Shown: positions 6,983-15,231 of the stretch, piece after piece | Layout of the letters: every line of letters starts with the position of its first letter | How positions within the stretch are numbered: position 1 is the first letter of the stretch | NCBI GenBank assembly: GCA_000242235.1 | Contig: JH590861.1 | Coordinates: 77,175 to 141,174, forward strand | Reading direction: 5' to 3' | DNA: 64,000 nt | From: Stomatobaculum longum | GTDB taxonomy: Bacteria > Bacillota > Clostridia > Lachnospirales > Lachnospiraceae | Position numbers and translations under genes: made by a program | Notes under the pieces: model-generated | Seen by the model: the letters and a program-made list of their open reading frames with translations, nothing else | The model's database searches: none | What the model was told of the DNA's origin: nothing

Positions 6983-9631
6983 TTGGAAGCACAAAAGAAA
7001 GTTGTATTGATTGACGGCCACAGCATTTTGAATCGCGCGTTTTACGGCGTACCGGAGCTCACAAATTCGGCGGGCCTGCATACGAATGCGGTCTATGGCT
7101 TTTTAAATATCCTGTTAAAACTTCTGGAGGAAGAGCGGGCGGACTATCTCGCGGTCGCGTTTGACCTGCCTGCGCCGACCTTCCGCCACGAGCGCTATGC
7201 AGCGTACAAGGGAACCCGGAAGCCGATGCCGGAAGAACTGCGGGAACAGGTGCCGCTCTTAAAAGAGCTCCTTGGCGCCATGCACATTCAGACAGTTTCT
7301 CTTGAGGGGTTTGAGGCGGACGATGTGATCGGAACCCTCGCAAAACGCTGTCAGAAAGAGGGGTATGAGGTCACGGTCGTGTCTGGTGACCGGGATCTTC
7401 TGCAGCTTGCGGATCGCCACATTCTGATTCGACTGCCGAAGACCAGCCGCGGCAAGACCGAGATTCTGGATTTCACGCCGGAGGCGGTCAGGGAGACCTA
7501 CGGGGTTACGCCGGAGGAATTCATTGATGTCAAGGCGCTGATGGGCGATACCTCCGACAACATCCCGGGCGTCCCCTCGATCGGCGAGAAGACGGCGACC
7601 GCGCTGATTCAGAGCTTTCATTCGATTGAAAATCTGAAAGAGCATCTGGACGAAGTGAAGCCGCCGCGCGCCAAAAAGGCGCTCGAAGAGCATTTCGAGG
7701 ACGCTGTCTTTTCCAAGTGGCTCGCGACCATCTGCCTCGACGCCCCGCTTGCACTGGACCTCTCGTCGCTGAAACTCGGCGAAATCTATACGGCGGCTGC
7801 CTACGAGCAGATTCAGCGCCTTGAATTCCGCTCGCTCTTAAAGCATTTCGGGAGCGAAGTGCAGCGGGAGAATATGCGCGCACAGCAAAAGCCAAAGCTC
7901 CGTCTCCTGCAAAGCGCGGCAGAACTTCGGGAAGTGTTGCGGCAGGCGGCAGAGGCGCCGGAAATAGGAATTGCGCGGGACGATCTCCTGATTTCTCTTT
8001 GCTTCCGCGCGGAGGAAGCTGTGCTTTTCTATCGGCGCGAACCGGAGGAAGCCGAGCGCGAAAAAATGAAGGCGCTCGCCGGAACCGGCGAAGGTACAGT
8101 GCTCACCGGGACCGCGGAACAAGACTTTCTGAAAGCCTTGTTTCAACAGGCAAAGCGGGTCTCGGCGCTCTCTCTGAAGGAGCTTATCAAAGCGGTCGGC
8201 ACGGCGGAGCGCGAGAATGTCGATGACCTCGGCGTGCTCGCCTATCTTGTGAATCCGCTCAAAGAGAGCTATCAGAGCGAGGATCTCGCGCGGGACTACC
8301 TGTCCCTTCTCCTGCCGAGTGCCAAAGAGGATGCAGTCGCCGCTGCCGCCTATGCGGGCTATGTCGTCTTTGCGGCGCGGCAGCCGCTTTGCGACAAGGT
8401 GAAAGAGCTCGGCATGGAAATGCTGTATGAGACCGTTGAGCGCCCGCTCATTTTCATGCTCGCCGAGATGGAAGAGACCGGTGTCAGGGTGGATGCCGAA
8501 AAATTAAAGGCCTTCTCGGAGGAACTCGAAACCGAAATTCACCGGATCGAGACCGAAATTTTTGAGGAGACCGGCGAGAACTTTAACCTGAATTCGCCGA
8601 AGCAGCTCGGGGAAATTTTATTCGAGAAGATGAAGCTTCCCTACGGCAAAAAGACCAAGAGCGGCTATTCGACCGCGGCCGACATTCTGGAGAAGCTCGC
8701 GCCCGAGTATCCGGTCGTCAAAAAAATACTTCGCTACCGCATGCTGACCAAGCTGAACTCGACCTATGCGATCGGGCTCGCGGGCTTTATTCGGGCGGAC
8801 GGCAGAATTCACGGCACCTTTCACCAGACCATCACGGCGACGGGGCGTATTTCTTCGGCCAATCCGAATTTACAGAATATTCCGATCCGGACTGAGATGG
8901 GCAGTCGCGTGCGCGCGGTCTTTGTGCCCTCGCCCGGCAAGGTCTTTGTGGATGCCGACTACTCGCAGATTGAGCTTCGTATCCTAGCGGCGCTCTCCGG
9001 CGACGAGAATCTGATTGCGGCCTACCGCGACGCGGTCGATGTTCACGCGGTCACGGCGTCGCAGGTCTTCCATGTGCCGCTCTCGGAAGTCACACCCTTA
9101 CAGCGGCGAAACGCGAAGGCCGTGAACTTCGGCGTGGTCTACGGCATCTCGGCCTTCGGTCTCTCGGAGGACTTAAGCATCTCGAGAAACGAGGCGAAGG
9201 AGTACATCAACCGCTACTTCGCGACCTATCCGGAGGTAAAGCACTTCCTGGACCGCCAGATCAAAGAGGCGAAGGAATACGGCTTTACGCGGACGCTGTT
9301 CGGCAGAATACGCCCGGTGCCGGAGTTAAAAAGCTCGAATTTCATGCAGCGTTCGTTCGGCGAGCGCGTCGCGATGAATGCGCCGATTCAGGGTACCGCA
9401 GCCGATATCATGAAGATTGCGATGGTCAAGGTGCGGCGTGCGCTCGCGGCGGAAAAACTCGATGCCAGGATTGTGCTCCAGATTCACGACGAACTTCTGG
9501 TGGAAGCGGCGGAGGCCGAGGCGCCCCGCGTCCTGGAACTCCTGAAAGAGACCATGCGGCACGCCGCAGAGCTCCGTGTGCTGCTCGAGGTTGATGCGCA
9601 CATCGGCGCGTCCTGGCTGGAGGCGCACTGA
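6983..9631 (+). CDS. polA: DNA polymerase I
   Basis: 882 residues from TTG 6983 (GGAG at 6971-6974); earlier in-frame codons overlap the previous gene. Residues 1 to about 290 are the 5'-3' exonuclease (VVLIDGHSILNRAFYG, GFEADDVIGTLA, SGDRDLLQL, MGDTSDNIPGV). The middle part is a degenerate 3'-5' exonuclease: the usual Asp-x-Glu site is replaced by IGIARDD, so proofreading is probably absent, as in many Firmicutes. The polymerase domain shows motif A VDADYSQIELR, motif B RRNAKAVNFGVVYGIS and motif C QIHDELLVE. It fills gaps in repair and removes Okazaki primers. coaE starts inside its stop codon. Confidence 0.97.
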   Translation: MEAQKKVVLIDGHSILNRAFYGVPELTNSAGLHTNAVYGFLNILLKLLEEERADYLAVAFDLPAPTFRHERYAAYKGTRKPMPEELREQVPLLKELLGAMHIQTVSLEGFEADDVIGTLAKRCQKEGYEVTVVSGDRDLLQLADRHILIRLPKTSRGKTEILDFTPEAVRETYGVTPEEFIDVKALMGDTSDNIPGVPSIGEKTATALIQSFHSIENLKEHLDEVKPPRAKKALEEHFEDAVFSKWLATICLDAPLALDLSSLKLGEIYTAAAYEQIQRLEFRSLLKHFGSEVQRENMRAQQKPKLRLLQSAAELREVLRQAAEAPEIGIARDDLLISLCFRAEEAVLFYRREPEEAEREKMKALAGTGEGTVLTGTAEQDFLKALFQQAKRVSALSLKELIKAVGTAERENVDDLGVLAYLVNPLKESYQSEDLARDYLSLLLPSAKEDAVAAAAYAGYVVFAARQPLCDKVKELGMEMLYETVERPLIFMLAEMEETGVRVDAEKLKAFSEELETEIHRIETEIFEETGENFNLNSPKQLGEILFEKMKLPYGKKTKSGYSTAADILEKLAPEYPVVKKILRYRMLTKLNSTYAIGLAGFIRADGRIHGTFHQTITATGRISSANPNLQNIPIRTEMGSRVRAVFVPSPGKVFVDADYSQIELRILAALSGDENLIAAYRDAVDVHAVTASQVFHVPLSEVTPLQRRNAKAVNFGVVYGISAFGLSEDLSISRNEAKEYINRYFATYPEVKHFLDRQIKEAKEYGFTRTLFGRIRPVPELKSSNFMQRSFGERVAMNAPIQGTAADIMKIAMVKVRRALAAEKLDARIVLQIHDELLVEAAEAEAPRVLELLKETMRHAAELRVLLEVDAHIGASWLEAH

Positions 9632-10215
9632 TGGTGCTCGAAGTCTGCGGCGGCGTCGGTTCGGGAAAGAGCCTTGTGCTCACCTATCTGCGGGAGAACT
9701 ACGGCGCGTGCATCGTCGGCATGGATGAGCTCGCGCATGAACTCTACGAGCCGGGACAGCCGGGCTATCGCCGCGCGCTGGAACTCATGGGAGAGAAGAT
9801 ACTTGCCGAGGACGGGCAGCTGAATCGAAGCGCGATGGCGGATTGTCTCTACCGGGAGCCGTCTCTGCTGTCTTTGCTCGATGAAACCGTACACCCCCTG
9901 GTCTATGACCGCGTGGAGGCACTTGCGCAAAGCAAAAAAGAGCGTTTTCTGGTCGTGGAAACCGCGCTGCCGGCGAGAGAGCGCAATCATATTTACAATG
10001 AAATCTGGTATGTTTTTACGCCGCGCGACCTGCGGATACAGCGCCTCATGGCTTCCCGCGGTTACACGAGAGAGCGCGCGGCGGAAATCATGGAGAAACA
10101 GCTGAGTGATGCCGCCTATGCCGGTATGGCGGACTGGACGCTCGTAAACGATGCGGACGAAGCAAGCCTTTACCGCCGCATTGATGCGCGCCTCGCCGGA
10201 AAGGAGCTCCGATGA
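9631..10215 (+). CDS. coaE: dephospho-CoA kinase
   Basis: 194 residues. It opens with a P-loop GGVGSGKS and carries the DELAHELYEPG segment that binds dephospho-CoA. It phosphorylates the ribose 3'-OH in the last step of coenzyme A synthesis. The ATG shares one base with the polA stop (TGATG), and its own end overlaps the next gene as ATGA, so translation is coupled across all three. The N-terminus, MVLEVCGGVGSG, is a few residues shorter or different from the usual IGLTGGIGSGKS, which is a mild oddity. Confidence 0.9.
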   Translation: MVLEVCGGVGSGKSLVLTYLRENYGACIVGMDELAHELYEPGQPGYRRALELMGEKILAEDGQLNRSAMADCLYREPSLLSLLDETVHPLVYDRVEALAQSKKERFLVVETALPARERNHIYNEIWYVFTPRDLRIQRLMASRGYTRERAAEIMEKQLSDAAYAGMADWTLVNDADEASLYRRIDARLAGKELR

Positions 10216-11009
10216 GACTTATGACCATTGCGAGCGGCAGCAGCGGGAATGCGGGCTATCTCGGCAGCGAGCGCACGCATCTTCTGATCGATGCCGGCAT
10301 CAGCAGAAGGCGCATTGTTCAGGGGCTTGAGGCCGCGGACCTGAAGCCCGCGGATCTGGCGGGGGTTCTTCTCACACACGAACACGCAGACCATGTGACC
10401 GGCTTGAAGGTCTTGCTGAAAAAGGATCCGGTGCCGCTCTATGCGACCGCCGGCACCCTGGCAGCAATCCAAAAGAAGGGGATGCTGGACGATTACCCGG
10501 CGGAGCGGATTCATGTGATCCGTGGCGGAGAGGCTTTTTCGCTCGGCGATTTGACCGTGCTTCCGCTCTCGATTGACCACGACGCCGCGGAGCCGGTCGG
10601 CTACCGGGTGACATACGGCGGTAAGAGCGCGGCCTTTTTGACGGACCTTGGCCACGCGACACCGGAACTCGAGGCAGCGCTACGGAATCTCGATGCGCTG
10701 CTGCTTGAGAGCAACCATGATGTGCGTATGCTCGAGGCAGGCCCCTATCCCTATCCGCTGAAACGCCGCATCCTCGGGGACTGCGGGCACCTCTCGAACG
10801 AGAGTGCGGGCAGGCTGCTCTCGCTGCTCTGCCACGGCGGCCTCAAACAGGTGTTGCTCGGGCATCTCAGCAAAGAGAACAATCTGCCGGAACTCGCCTA
10901 TGAGACTGTGCGCTGTGAACTGCGCCTGACGCACGGCAAGGGAGAAGCGGAAGAGCTTCCGCTTGCGGTTGCGGCGCGGGACTGCTGCTCGAAACTGTAT
11001 GAATTCTGA
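10212..11009 (+). CDS. MBL-fold metallo-hydrolase, WalJ/YycJ-like
   Basis: 265 residues. The metal-binding motif THEHADH appears near residue 57, with later metal ligands in SIDHDAAEPVGY, LESNHD and CGHLSNE. This is the pattern of YycJ/WalJ-type beta-lactamase-fold phosphodiesterases. The family has been linked to 5'-3' exonuclease activity and to coordination of DNA replication and cell wall work. Here it is not next to a WalRK system but is coupled to coaE and polA, which fits a DNA-related job better. The family is sure; the specific function is inferred. Confidence 0.82.
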   Translation: MRLMTIASGSSGNAGYLGSERTHLLIDAGISRRRIVQGLEAADLKPADLAGVLLTHEHADHVTGLKVLLKKDPVPLYATAGTLAAIQKKGMLDDYPAERIHVIRGGEAFSLGDLTVLPLSIDHDAAEPVGYRVTYGGKSAAFLTDLGHATPELEAALRNLDALLLESNHDVRMLEAGPYPYPLKRRILGDCGHLSNESAGRLLSLLCHGGLKQVLLGHLSKENNLPELAYETVRCELRLTHGKGEAEELPLAVAARDCCSKLYEF

Positions 11010-11044
11010 TTTGGGTCTTTGACAGGCGACGGAAAGGAAAAACG

Positions 11045-11317
11045 ATGAACAAGGTAATTATCACGGTACTCGGCAAGGATTCGGTCGGCATCATTGCAAA
11101 GGTGTGCACCCATCTCGCAGCGGAGCGCATCAATGTGCTGGATATCAACCAGACCATAGTGCAGGACTATTTCCACATGATGATGATTGTCGATATCTCG
11201 GCGGCTGAGGAGAGTCTCGAGGAACTCACGGATGCGATGCAGAAACTCGGCGAGGAAGTGGGGCTTCGGATTCATGTGCAGCGGGAAGAAATTTTCGAAG
11301 CCATGCACCGCATTTAA
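11045..11317 (+). CDS. ACT domain protein (UPF0237 type)
   Basis: 90 residues forming a single ACT domain: KVIITVLGKDSVGIIAKVC then HLAAERINVLDINQTI. ACT domains bind small ligands, often amino acids. Proteins of this type almost always sit directly before a DUF711 gene, as here (12 bases apart), and are presumed to regulate or bind with it. It has a GGAAAGGAAA ribosome site. No enzyme activity is expected from this protein alone. Confidence 0.88.
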   Translation: MNKVIITVLGKDSVGIIAKVCTHLAAERINVLDINQTIVQDYFHMMMIVDISAAEESLEELTDAMQKLGEEVGLRIHVQREEIFEAMHRI

Positions 11318-11329
11318 GGGGGAAGCGCC

Positions 11330-12694
11330 ATGTTAAATATGCCGGAAGTGCTGGAAACCAATACAATGATAGACCGGGACCTGCTCGATGTCCGCACGAT
11401 TACGATGGGGCTTTCCCTCCTCGGCTGCATTGACAGCGACAAAACCAAACTGAACCGGAATATCTACGAGCTGATTTGTCGGCGCGCGGGCAAGCTCGTC
11501 GAGACCGGCGAGGCGATTTCGCGAGAATACGGCATTCCGATTGTGAATAAGCGTGTCTCCGTGACGCCGATTGCGCTGATCGGCGGCGCGGCCTGCCGGA
11601 CGACCGAGGACTTTGTACAGATTGCGGAGACTTTGGACCGCGCGGCAAAGGAAATCGGCGTCAACTTTATCGGCGGCTACTCGGCCCTGGTCGCAAAGGG
11701 GATGACGGATGCCGAGCGCCTGCTGATTGACTCGATTCCGGAGGCGCTCGCGCGGACGGAGCGCGTCTGCAGTTCGGTGAATGTCGGCTCCACGCGGACA
11801 GGACTCAACATGGACGCCGTGCGCCGCATGGGACAGGTGGTCAAGGAGACCGCGGAGAGAACCGCGGATAACGGTTCTCTCGGCTGCGCAAAGCTCGTGA
11901 TTTTCTGCAATGCGCCGGATGACAACCCGTTCATGGCGGGTGCCTTCCACGGTGTGACCGAGGGTGATGCCGTGATTCATGTCGGTGTCTCGGGACCGGG
12001 CGTGGTGCGCGCGGCGGTACAGCAGACCAAGGGGCAGAGCTTTGAGGTGCTCTGCGAGACCATCAAGAAGACCGCATTCAAGATTACGCGCGTTGGGCAG
12101 CTGGTCGCGAAGGAGGCGAGCCGCCGTCTGGATACGCCGTTCGGAATCATTGACCTTTCGCTCGCGCCGACTCCGGCGGCAGGCGACTCGGTCGCGGATA
12201 TTCTCGAGGGCATGGGGCTCGAGTCGGTCGGTGCGCCCGGCACGACAGCAGCGCTTGCGCTCTTAAACGATCAGGTGAAAAAAGGCGGCGTCATGGCTTC
12301 GTCCTATGTGGGCGGCCTCTCGGGCGCATTTATCCCGGTCAGCGAGGACCAGGGCATGATACGGGCTGCGGAGCGCGGCGCACTGACGCTTGAAAAGCTC
12401 GAGGCCATGACTTGTGTCTGCTCCGTGGGTCTCGACATGATTGCGGTGCCGGGGGACACCTCAGCCGAGACGATTTCTGGCATCATCGCGGATGAGGCGG
12501 CAATCGGCATGATTAACCAGAAGACAACGGCGGTGCGTCTGATTCCCGCAGCGGGCAAGAAGGTCGGCGACGAGGTGGAATTCGGCGGTCTCCTCGGCCA
12601 CGCGCCCGTGATTGCGGTGAATCCCTACAGCTGCGCGGACTTTGTGAAGCGCGAGGGCCGTATTCCGGCGTCCATCCACTCCTTCAAAAACTGA
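11330..12694 (+). CDS. DUF711 / PFL-family protein (UPF0210)
   Basis: 454 residues and full length for the UPF0210 family, whose structure is related to glycyl-radical-enzyme-like folds although no radical chemistry is proven. Recognisable stretches are [24 protein letters not shown] [15 protein letters not shown], and [20 protein letters not shown]. The biochemical role is unknown. The constant pairing with an ACT protein points to amino acid-linked control. ATG 11330 has AAGGGGGAA upstream, and the stop shares one base with the next start (TGATG). Confidence 0.88.
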   Translation: MLNMPEVLETNTMIDRDLLDVRTITMGLSLLGCIDSDKTKLNRNIYELICRRAGKLVETGEAISREYGIPIVNKRVSVTPIALIGGAACRTTEDFVQIAETLDRAAKEIGVNFIGGYSALVAKGMTDAERLLIDSIPEALARTERVCSSVNVGSTRTGLNMDAVRRMGQVVKETAERTADNGSLGCAKLVIFCNAPDDNPFMAGAFHGVTEGDAVIHVGVSGPGVVRAAVQQTKGQSFEVLCETIKKTAFKITRVGQLVAKEASRRLDTPFGIIDLSLAPTPAAGDSVADILEGMGLESVGAPGTTAALALLNDQVKKGGVMASSYVGGLSGAFIPVSEDQGMIRAAERGALTLEKLEAMTCVCSVGLDMIAVPGDTSAETISGIIADEAAIGMINQKTTAVRLIPAAGKKVGDEVEFGGLLGHAPVIAVNPYSCADFVKREGRIPASIHSFKN

Positions 12695-13413
12695 TGGAAA
12701 GGAGGAGGAGAGCGCGCAGGACAGTTCTGTATGCCGCCGCTGTCCTGCTCTGTCTGATGCTTGCGGCCTGCGGCTTTGTGAGGAGTCGCCGGGCGGCGCA
12801 CTATCGTCCGATTGCGGCGGCGGCCGCCTCGTACGAGCATGTGCTCGTGCTCGGAAGCGCCGCAGCCGCGGAGGAGTTACTCAGAAACCGCGCCGTAAAG
12901 GATGTGGATTTCGTCACCCCGGAGAAGCAGTTCGTATGGACTGTGAGCGCGCGCCTGCACCGCTATACCGAAGATCCGTTCCGCTTTCTCGAAAAGCGCG
13001 AAAAGCACTATGATTTTATTCTGGTCGCCCTTGCCGCGCCGAAGACAGAGGCGGAAAACCGCGCCTATACGAATCTGTTTTACCGTATGTGCGCGAATCA
13101 CCTGAACGAGGGCGGCGCACTCGCGGTCGAGACCGTGTCGCCGAGCGCGTTTCCGGCGGCCTATCGATGTCTTGCGCTGACGATGGAGAGCGAGGGGCTC
13201 AGCGTGCAAAAACTTTCCCTCTCGGAGGGGGAAAACGATGAGAGCGGCGTTCTGTTTGCCGCCCTGGAAGCGGGCATCCCCGTGCTCCCGGCGGATACGC
13301 CGCTGCATCGCGTAAAAGAGCCGACAGGCACCGAGATACCGCCGGTCGGCGTGAACCGTCTAAACCGCCCGCTGTTACCGGGCTATCTGGAAGAAGAGGA
13401 GAAGACAAAGTGA
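12694..13413 (+). CDS. lipoprotein with a degenerate spermidine-synthase-like domain
   Basis: 239 residues. A basic N-terminus (ERRRRARR), hydrophobic core and LAAC lipobox mark a lipoprotein. The body resembles the second half of spermine/spermidine synthase folds: HVLVLGSAAAAEELL (where the SAM-type glycine loop would be), DFILVALAAPKTEAENRAYT and FYRMCANHLNEGGALAVET. The glycine-rich SAM loop and the acidic catalytic pair are not preserved, so enzymatic activity is doubtful, and it would be outside the cell. It may be a remnant of the membrane-anchored spermine synthase-like family. It is coupled to DUF711 upstream and tenA downstream. The function is unknown. Confidence 0.55.
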   Translation: MERRRRARRTVLYAAAVLLCLMLAACGFVRSRRAAHYRPIAAAAASYEHVLVLGSAAAAEELLRNRAVKDVDFVTPEKQFVWTVSARLHRYTEDPFRFLEKREKHYDFILVALAAPKTEAENRAYTNLFYRMCANHLNEGGALAVETVSPSAFPAAYRCLALTMESEGLSVQKLSLSEGENDESGVLFAALEAGIPVLPADTPLHRVKEPTGTEIPPVGVNRLNRPLLPGYLEEEEKTK

Positions 13414-14072
13414 ATACCGCAGAGGATTTGCTCGCTGTGTCCGCCGGAATCTGGGATGCTTATTTTCGGCACCCGTTCGTGCGCGGCATTCAGGACGGGA
13501 CGCTCGACAAAGCGCGCTTTCGTTTTTACCTGATGCAGGACGCTCTCTATCTCGAAGAATACGCGAAAGTGTTTGCGCTCGGCGCGGCAAAGGCGGAGAG
13601 TCTTTCGACAGCGCTGCTCTTTTCGGAGTACCTATCGGCAATTAACCGGGAGAGAGCGGTGCACGGCGGGTATTTCGAGCTACTCTCGGTGAGCGAGGGG
13701 GAGCTCAAAACCACGGCGCGCTCGCTTGACAACTTGTCTTATACCTCGTATATGCTCCGCGTCGGCTATGAGGGCGGGGAGGCGGAAATTCTGGCGGCGA
13801 TTTTGTCCTGCGCCTACAGCTACGAGGTGATTGCAAAGCGCATGCTCGCGGAGAATCCGAAGGCGGGCAGCGATCCGTTTTACGGCGCATGGGTGCGGGA
13901 ATACGCCTCGGAGAGCTATGCGGCGGAGAACGCGAAGCTCATTGCCGCATTGAATGCGGTGACGGAAGCTGCCACGCCCGCAAAACGGCAGCGCCTCCGG
14001 GATATTTTTCTGAACTGCTCCCGCTATGAGCTCAAGTTTTGGGAGATGGCGTGGCAACAAAAAAAAGACTAG
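13410..14072 (+). CDS. tenA: TenA-family thiaminase II / aminopyrimidine salvage enzyme
   Basis: 220 residues. The helical TenA pattern is clear: FRHPFVRGIQDGTLDKARF, then FYLMQDALYLEEYAKVF, and a conserved Cys in AAILSCAYSYEVI at the catalytic position. TenA hydrolyses aminopyrimidine breakdown products of thiamine for salvage. The GTG start at 13410 overlaps the previous stop (GTGA). I see no thi genes and no TPP riboswitch nearby, so this is salvage in an unusual operon setting. Confidence 0.88.
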   Translation: MNTAEDLLAVSAGIWDAYFRHPFVRGIQDGTLDKARFRFYLMQDALYLEEYAKVFALGAAKAESLSTALLFSEYLSAINRERAVHGGYFELLSVSEGELKTTARSLDNLSYTSYMLRVGYEGGEAEILAAILSCAYSYEVIAKRMLAENPKAGSDPFYGAWVREYASESYAAENAKLIAALNAVTEAATPAKRQRLRDIFLNCSRYELKFWEMAWQQKKD

Positions 14073-14135
14073 CGATTATGCGCGCATACTCTATGGCAGT
14101 GGGCAAACAGGTGAGGCAAAAATCGAATAATCGAG

Positions 14136-14178
14136 CGAAAAAGGGATGTTTCCGCAAGGAGCATCCCTTTTCGTTTTT
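14136..14178 (+). terminator. terminator of the polA-tenA operon
   Basis: Arm CGAAAAAGGGATG (14136-14148) pairs with CATCCCTTTTCG (14162-14173), followed by T5. Confidence 0.85.
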
Positions 14179-14181
14179 GCC

Positions 14182-14222
14182 AGCGGCATAGATTTTCAGT
14201 CAGAAGTCTATGCCGCTTTTTT
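14182..14222 (+). terminator. second tandem terminator
   Basis: Perfect 11-base arms AGCGGCATAGA (14182-14192) and TCTATGCCGCT (14207-14217), followed by T6. It may have come with the imported block. Confidence 0.8.
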
Positions 14223-14294
14223 CGCGCCTACCGTTACTTCCTCAAAACCACCGTTCTATTGCGTAACAACCAAACGAGTAAAGGAGGTGAGACG

Positions 14295-14435
14295 ATGGCA
14301 GTTTCCTGGGGAGAGCGAAATAAGGGCTATACCGTAATGAGCAACTACCATTTACGAAACAGGGAGCTTTCTCTAAAGGCAAAGGGGCTGTTTTCACAAA
14401 TGATATCCTTGCCAGAGGATTGGGACGATACCCTT
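14295..14435 (+). pseudogene. fragment of a mobile-element replication initiator (HTH type)
   Basis: GGAGGTGAGACG precedes ATG 14295, and the frame reads MAVSWGERNKGYTVMSNYHL, then LSLKAKGLFSQMISLPEDWD. This is the well-known N-terminus of replication initiator-like HTH proteins on conjugative and plasmid elements of gut and oral Firmicutes. Homology stops at about residue 47. The rest of the frame (to 14513) is unrelated and includes the promoter of the next gene. It is a truncated scar showing that the block was brought in by a mobile element. The identification is from memory of the family. Confidence 0.7.
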
Positions 14436-14457
14436 TTGTTAAGGTTCGAGAACCCTC

Positions 14458-14506
14458 TTGACTTTAGCCCGATTATACTATATTATAAAAAGCGAATTAG
14501 AATTCG
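14458..14506 (+). promoter_or_regulatory. tetR promoter and operator
   Basis: -35 TTGACT (14458-14463), 17-base spacer, -10 TATTAT (14481-14486). An inverted repeat CGAATT-AG-AATTCG lies at 14493-14506, over the start of transcription. A near copy precedes the ABC genes at 15195, so both are likely bound by the TetR protein. Confidence 0.75.
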
Positions 14507-14527
14507 GTTTTGAAAGAGAGTGGTTTT

Positions 14528-15097
14528 ATGCCGCAAGTATTAAAAGACGAAGTTTTTGAGCGTATCTTCCAAGCTGGTGTAGATGTGTTCTATGAAAAAG
14601 ACTATCGCAGCGCAAAAATGAAAGAAATAGCTGACAAGGCAGGAATCCCGGTCAGCTTGATTTACAATTACCATAAAAACAAAGAAGAACTGTTTGATAA
14701 GATTGCTTCCTCTTTACGGATAAACTTTGACAAAATTGCTGCAGAAGAAGAGCAAGCTGCGGGACTCCCATCGGAAAAGTACAGGGATGTTGCTGAAGAT
14801 TATATCCTTGATTTATTGGAGAATCACAAAATCTTTGTAATTCTCATGGATAAAAGTCAGGGGACAAAGTATGAATACGCGAAAGATCAGCTGATTCACT
14901 CTATTGAACGGCATATACATCGACAACTCGACAAAAAAACGCATGTCTCCTATAATGACATGCTCTGTCATATCCTTGCCAGCAATTTTGCGGAAGGCAT
15001 TTTGGAGGTCGCAAGGCACTATAAAGATCGTGAGTTTGCCCATACTATGCTTTCTCTGGTAACCAAATGCTACTATGAAGGAGTAAATTCTCTATAA
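14528..15097 (+). CDS. TetR-family transcriptional regulator
   Basis: 189 residues from ATG 14528. An upstream in-frame TTG at 14510 is less likely because AAGAGAG lies between them. The N-terminal HTH is typical: FQAGVDVFYEKDYRSAKMKE then IADKAGIPVSLIYNYHKNKE. The C-terminal ligand domain is unlike any I know. It is followed by a terminator and then by the transporter genes in the same direction, and shared palindromes suggest it represses both. Codon use is AT-rich compared with the flanks, as for the whole block. Confidence 0.87.
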   Translation: MPQVLKDEVFERIFQAGVDVFYEKDYRSAKMKEIADKAGIPVSLIYNYHKNKEELFDKIASSLRINFDKIAAEEEQAAGLPSEKYRDVAEDYILDLLENHKIFVILMDKSQGTKYEYAKDQLIHSIERHIHRQLDKKTHVSYNDMLCHILASNFAEGILEVARHYKDREFAHTMLSLVTKCYYEGVNSL

Positions 15098-15104
15098 AAA
15101 AAAT

Positions 15105-15150
15105 GGGTCTTATGCTTACTTGCTTTAGATAAGCATAGACCCTGTTTTTT
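15105..15150 (+). terminator. terminator after tetR
   Basis: Arm GGGTCTTATGCTTA (15105-15118) pairs with TAAGCATAGACCC (15130-15142), with one bulged base, followed by a T6 run. Confidence 0.8.
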
Positions 15151-15194
15151 CACCGGCGCGTTAGAGTGAATAACTATTTTTTTTGAGCAAATAC

Positions 15195-15210
15195 CGAATC
15201 GAAATTCGAT
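15195..15210 (+). promoter_or_regulatory. operator upstream of the ABC/ECF cluster
   Basis: CGAATC-GA-AATTCG (15195-15208) matches the tetR-proximal site at 11 of 14 positions. An overlapping perfect palindrome ATCGAA-A-TTCGAT lies at 15198-15210. A weak -35 TTGAGC (15183-15188) lies just upstream, so a bound repressor would cover the -10 area. Confidence 0.65.
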
Positions 15211-15231
15211 ATTAAAAGGAGGTTGTAATAT

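Larger units (their letters stand above)
14073..14294. other. tenA downstream spacer with two tandem terminators
   Basis: Two strong hairpins lie back to back (14136-14178 and 14182-14222). After 14222 the base composition falls towards AT and the imported block begins. No gene is supported here. Confidence 0.6.

Noticed and set aside
13300..13409. TPP riboswitch before tenA
   Set aside because: tenA overlaps the preceding gene, leaving no leader.
14443..14454. GGTTCGAGAACC palindrome
   Set aside because: It lies upstream of the -35 box without a second copy; too short to assign to an operator or recombination site.
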